Part shown: in pieces, positions 30,574-33,928 of the stretch
How positions within the stretch are numbered: the first letter of the stretch is position 1
How the letters are laid out: each line of letters opens with the position of its first letter
NCBI RefSeq assembly: GCF_902805925.1
Contig: NZ_CADCUP010000119.1
Coordinates: 1 to 33,928 of the forward strand
DNA: 33,928 bases
Origin: an uncultured Nocardioides sp.
GTDB lineage: Bacteria; Actinomycetota; Actinomycetes; Propionibacteriales; Nocardioidaceae
Reading direction: 5' to 3'
Position numbers and translations under genes: made by a program
Notes under the pieces: generated by a model
Seen by the model: the letters and a program-made list of their open reading frames with translations, nothing else
Databases searched by the model: none
What the model was told of the DNA's origin: nothing

Positions 30574-31554
30574 GTGAGCGGAATGAAGCGGACCACCGAG
30601 AAGAACCTCATGGTCTTCAGCGGTCGGGCACACCCCGACCTCGCGGCGGAGGTGTCGGACCTCCTGGGCAGCGGGCTGGTCCCGCAGTCGGCCTACGAGT
30701 TCGCCAACTCCGAGATCTACATCCGCTACGAGGAGTCGGTGCGCGGCTGCGACGCCTTCGTGATCCAGAGCCACACGGCTCCGATCAACGAGTGGATCAT
30801 GGAGCACCTGATCATGGTCGACGCCCTCAAGCGCGCGTCCGCCAAGCGCATCACCGTCGTGATGCCGTTCTACGGCTACGCCCGCCAGGACAAGAAGCAC
30901 CGCGGCCGCGAGCCGATCTCTGCCCGCCTGATGGCCGACCTCTTCAAGACCGCCGGCGCCGACCGGCTGATCACCGTCGACCTCCACGCCGACCAGATCC
31001 AGGGGTTCTTCGACGGCCCCGTCGACCACCTGATGGCGCTGCCGATCCTGGCCGACTACGTCCGCGAGAAGTACGGCGACCAGCGGCTCGCCGTCGTGTC
31101 GCCGGACGCCGGCCGGATCAAGGTGGCCGAGCGCTGGTCGGCCCGCCTGGGCGGCGCCCCGCTGGCGTTCATCCACAAGACCCGCCGCACCGACCGTCCC
31201 AACGAGTCCGTGGCCAACCGCGTCGTCGGCGAGGTCAGCGGCCGCATGTGCGTGCTGGTCGACGACATGATCGACACCGGCGGCACGATCGTGAAGGCCA
31301 CCGAGGCGCTGATGGCCGAGGGAGCCGCCGGCGTGGTCCTCGCCGTCACCCACCCCATCCTCTCGGGCCCCGCGGTCGACCGGCTCAAGAACAGCTCGGC
31401 CACCGAGGTCATCGTGATGAACACGCTGCCCCTCTCCGACGAGCAGATGTTCGACAACCTCACCTGCCTCTCGATCGCGCCGCTGCTGGCGCGCGCGATC
31501 CGCGAGGTGTTCGAGGACGGCTCCGTGACCAGCATGTTCGACGGTCACGCCTGA
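30574..31554 (+). CDS. prs: Ribose-phosphate pyrophosphokinase (PRPP synthetase)
   Basis: 326 residues, as expected for class I PRPP synthetase. Characteristic blocks are MVFSGRAHPDLAAEVSDLLG at the N-terminus, FANSEIYIRYEESVRG, MPFYGYARQDKKHRGREPISARL (the ATP loop), VDLHADQIQGFFD (135-147, with the signature His), and the PRPP-binding loop VDDMIDTGGTI at 229-239. The enzyme makes PRPP from ribose-5-phosphate and ATP for nucleotide, His and Trp synthesis. GTG at 30574 is 9 nt after GAGGAG (30559-30564). It follows glmU by 36 bp, a conserved actinobacterial pair that is probably one transcript. The tandem repeats at 31567-31781 lie immediately downstream. Confidence 0.96.
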   Translation: MSGMKRTTEKNLMVFSGRAHPDLAAEVSDLLGSGLVPQSAYEFANSEIYIRYEESVRGCDAFVIQSHTAPINEWIMEHLIMVDALKRASAKRITVVMPFYGYARQDKKHRGREPISARLMADLFKTAGADRLITVDLHADQIQGFFDGPVDHLMALPILADYVREKYGDQRLAVVSPDAGRIKVAERWSARLGGAPLAFIHKTRRTDRPNESVANRVVGEVSGRMCVLVDDMIDTGGTIVKATEALMAEGAAGVVLAVTHPILSGPAVDRLKNSSATEVIVMNTLPLSDEQMFDNLTCLSIAPLLARAIREVFEDGSVTSMFDGHA

Positions 31555-31566
31555 GCGTCACGCCGA

Positions 31567-31781
31567 GGAACGAGGCGGGACGCGTCCAGGCGGGAGATCG
31601 AGCAAGCCCCGCGGGCGAGCCCGCGAGCCCGCGGCGGGCGCGTCGAGATCCGCGGGGGGTGGAACGAGGCGGGACGCGTCCGGGCGGGAGATCGAGCGAG
31701 CCCCGCGGGCGAGCCGGCGGGCGCGTCGGGATCCGCGGGGGTGGAGGGAGATCCGCGGCGGTGGAACGAGGCGGGACGCGT
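31567..31781. repeat. Tandem imperfect intergenic repeats between prs and pepN
   Basis: Unit 1 runs 31567-31660, unit 2 31661-31762, and a partial third starts at 31763. Each begins with GGAACGAGGCGGGACGCGT and units 1 and 2 share further blocks such as GGCGGGAGATCGAGC and AGCCCCGCGGGCGAGCC. The 240-bp region separates two convergent genes and contains no credible gene. Several internal G/C inverted repeats could help to end transcription. Confidence 0.85.
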
Positions 31782-31794
31782 GCACCGAGCGGCG

Positions 31795-33928
31795 TCACCC
31801 CCGCAGGGCCAGGGCCACGTCGAGGTCGTCGATCCGGTCGCTCCAGGTGCGCGCCAGCACCGTCGTGACGCCCTCCTCCACCCGGGCCGCCAGTGCGTCG
31901 CGCAGCGCGGTGAGGTCGGCGGTCTCGAGCGGCAGGAACGGGAAGGCGTTGCCCACGACCTGGCTGTAGGCCTGGCCGCGGCGCTCGGCGACGGCCGGCG
32001 CCTCGGCGACGTACCGCTGGAGGTACGGCGCGACCAGCTCGGCCTGACCGCGGGCCCAGAAGCCCGACGAGGTGGCCGTGAACTCGCGGTTGGACGGCTC
32101 CCCGGCGTACATCTCGGCCCAGGCCGCCGCCTTCGCCTCCGTCGTCGGCACGGCCGCCCGGGCGGCGCGTGCACCCAGCCGGCCGGAGGCCGAGGGGTCG
32201 GCGGCTAGCTCGCTCTCGACGAGCGCGGGGTCGGCGCCCAGGGCGACCAGCCGGCGTACGACGAGCCAGCGCAGGTCGCGGTCGAGCTCGCGGCCGTCGG
32301 GGCTGCCGGAGGCGAGCCACTCGTGAAGCAGCTCGGGGTCGGTCGTGGTGCGGGCGAGCCCGCGCACCGCCGCGATGGCCAGGGCCGGGTCGGGGGATCC
32401 GGCCAGCGCGAGCGTGCACGCCGCGGCCACCACCTCCTCGGCCGCGGCGAGCTCGCCGGGGGCCAGCAGTGGGGTGACCACGGTGTCGAGGGTGAGCCCG
32501 AGCACCCCCTCGAAGACCATGGGGTGCCGCTCCGCGGCGAGGTGCCGGGCGACCAGGCGCAGGAGGTCGCCGGTCGCCAGGGAGCCGGCGCGGGTCGAGG
32601 ACACCGCGCCCCACCAGGTCACCGCGCGGGTGAGCGGGTCGTCGACGGCGGAGAGGTGAGCCTGCACGAACGCCGCCGACTGCTCGTCGAGCTCGATCGC
32701 CGCGAAGGTCTCGTCCCCGGCGTTCGGCAGCACCGCGAGGCCGGCGTACTCCGCGAGCTCGACGGGATCGGGACCGAGGTCGACCAGGCGGCTCCCGGCC
32801 GGCGCGCCGCTGTCGTCGTACGCCGCGACGGTGAAGCGGTGCACGCGCGTCCCCTCGCACCGGAGCACGGGCACGTCACCGCGGCGGCTCACCCGGATCG
32901 TGTCGAAGCCGGTCGCGCGCAGCCACTGCTCGGCCCAGGTGCGGACGTCGCGGTCGGAGACGGCGTCCAGGGCGGAGAGGAAGTCGTCGAGCGTGGCGTT
33001 GCCGAAGGCGTGCGCCGTCAGGTAGGCGTTGGCGCCGGCGAGGAACGCGTCCTCGCCGAGCCAGGTCACGAGCTGGCGCAGCACGGCGTTGCCCTTGGCG
33101 TAGGTGATCATGTCGAAGTTGCCGAAGGCGGTGTCCACGTCGACCATCGACTCGGCGTCCTCGGCCACCGGGTGGGTGGACCGCCGCGCGTCGGCGCGGT
33201 AGCCGGTGGTCTTGCGGCCCAGCGCCACGCAGGCCCAGGCGTCGGGCTCGCCGGCCCGCCGGGCGGCCACCTGGTAGCCCATGTAGTCGGCGAACGACTC
33301 GTTGAGCCAGGAGTCCTCCCACCACACGAAGGTGGCGAGGTCGCCGAACCACATGTGCGCCATCTCGTGCGCGATCACGCTGGCGCGGGACAGGCGCTGC
33401 ATCGGGGTCGGCTCACCCCGGAAGAGCAGCTCGTCGCGGAAGGTGACGGCGCCGGGCGTCTCCAGCGCTCCCCAGTTGTGCTCGGGCACCAGCACCTGGT
33501 CGTAGGAGTCGAAGGCGTACGGCGGCGAGAAGGTCTGCGTGTAGTGGTCGAAGCACGCCTCGGTGATCGAGCGCAGCAGCTCGGCGTCGCGGTCGAGCTG
33601 CGGGGCGAGGGAGCGCCGGGCGTGCCAGCCGAAGGGCAGTCCGGCGTGCTCCCACGTGACGGAGTGCCAGGGGCCGGCGCAGACGACGAAGAGGTACGTC
33701 GAGACCGGCGGGGTGGTCGTGAAGGTCCACCGGCCGCCCTCGGCGGTGCCCACGCCGTTGCCGACGACGGTCCAGCCCTCGGGAGCCGTCACCGACACCG
33801 CGAGCGGCGCCTTGAGGTCCGGCTGGTCGAAGCAGGCGAAGACGTGGTGGGCGATGTCCATGCCGAGGTACGCCGAGACGTAGGACTCTCCGTCGGCGGG
33901 GTCGGTGAAGGTGTGCATGCCGTCGCCG
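31795..33928 (-). CDS. pepN: M1 family aminopeptidase N, C-terminal part
   Basis: The frame is open to the window edge, so the N-terminus (probably 110-140 residues) is missing; 710 residues are visible. Counting from the Met at 33918, FACFDQPDLKA (27-37) is an actinobacterial PepN hallmark. HEMAH (184-188) and Glu207 in NESFADYMG form the zinc site. The exopeptidase motif, usually GAMEN, reads GALET at 150-154: the Glu that binds the free N-terminus is kept but Met and Asn are changed. The long helical C-terminal domain is intact and ends at 31795. The enzyme removes N-terminal residues from peptides in the cytoplasm. It converges on prs, with tandem repeats between them. Confidence 0.9.
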   Translation of the reverse strand, partial: GDGMHTFTDPADGESYVSAYLGMDIAHHVFACFDQPDLKAPLAVSVTAPEGWTVVGNGVGTAEGGRWTFTTTPPVSTYLFVVCAGPWHSVTWEHAGLPFGWHARRSLAPQLDRDAELLRSITEACFDHYTQTFSPPYAFDSYDQVLVPEHNWGALETPGAVTFRDELLFRGEPTPMQRLSRASVIAHEMAHMWFGDLATFVWWEDSWLNESFADYMGYQVAARRAGEPDAWACVALGRKTTGYRADARRSTHPVAEDAESMVDVDTAFGNFDMITYAKGNAVLRQLVTWLGEDAFLAGANAYLTAHAFGNATLDDFLSALDAVSDRDVRTWAEQWLRATGFDTIRVSRRGDVPVLRCEGTRVHRFTVAAYDDSGAPAGSRLVDLGPDPVELAEYAGLAVLPNAGDETFAAIELDEQSAAFVQAHLSAVDDPLTRAVTWWGAVSSTRAGSLATGDLLRLVARHLAAERHPMVFEGVLGLTLDTVVTPLLAPGELAAAEEVVAAACTLALAGSPDPALAIAAVRGLARTTTDPELLHEWLASGSPDGRELDRDLRWLVVRRLVALGADPALVESELAADPSASGRLGARAARAAVPTTEAKAAAWAEMYAGEPSNREFTATSSGFWARGQAELVAPYLQRYVAEAPAVAERRGQAYSQVVGNAFPFLPLETADLTALRDALAARVEEGVTTVLARTWSDRIDDLDVALALRG

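Noticed and set aside
31567..31781. CRISPR array
   Set aside because: Only two and a bit copies of a ~95-bp unit, without regular short repeats and spacers and without cas genes.

Overview
The window is a very GC-rich, densely coded chromosomal segment of an actinobacterium, most likely Nocardioidaceae or a close relative (Propionibacteriales). Evidence for this: near-exclusive G/C third codon positions, many GTG starts, lineage-typical families (DUF3000, DUF4349, DUF4383, DUF2243, NrtR-type regulator), the coproporphyrin-dependent heme genes hemE, hemY and chdC, and a tRNA-Gln / glmU / prs block. The genus is an inference. I see no phage, plasmid, CRISPR or transposase genes.

Layout. 1-1442: end of an NrtR-like regulator, then a translationally coupled pair of small membrane proteins (DUF4383, DUF2243) behind a possible stress-sigma promoter. 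1562-8077: HrpA-type RNA helicase, an unrecognised protein, a lone PemK/MazF-like protein and an orphan solute-binding lipoprotein. 8032-14310: RNase D and DUF3000 on the minus strand, divergent from hemE, then a DUF4349 lipoprotein, hemY and chdC. 14322-15256: a methyltransferase gene bracketed by 47-bp identical direct repeats that belong to a palindromic repeat family. 15288-20435 (minus): msrB, then a four-gene cell-surface glycan operon (nucleotide-sugar dehydrogenase, GT2, SDR epimerase, GT-C-like membrane protein). 20506-23183 (plus): LigD-type primase-polymerase, DinB-like protein, sulfotransferase-like protein. 23254-27577 (minus): ATP-dependent DNA ligase, Usp-like protein, and a GT4-Stealth fusion, joined by two 4-bp overlaps. 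27648-28763: YbdK-type carboxylate-amine ligase. 28775-29021: a run of palindromes and tRNA-Gln(UUG). 29065-31554: glmU and prs. 31567-31781: tandem intergenic repeats. 31795-33928: 3' part of an M1 aminopeptidase gene that runs off the window.

How genes work together. hemE, hemY and chdC are three steps of the coproporphyrin-dependent heme route. glmU and prs make UDP-GlcNAc and PRPP. Two surface-glycan groups (15716-20435 and 22134-25935) surround a polymerase/ligase pair resembling mycobacterial Prim-PolC/LigC. Many genes lack a Shine-Dalgarno sequence and instead have a -10 hexamer (xAnnnT) ending 6-7 nt before the start codon, the layout of leaderless mRNAs.

No single locus is clearly a new defence or mobile system. 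The most unusual items are the repeat-flanked methyltransferase, the palindrome/tRNA-fragment cluster at 28775-28961, and the coupling of a DNA ligase to a Stealth glycan gene.
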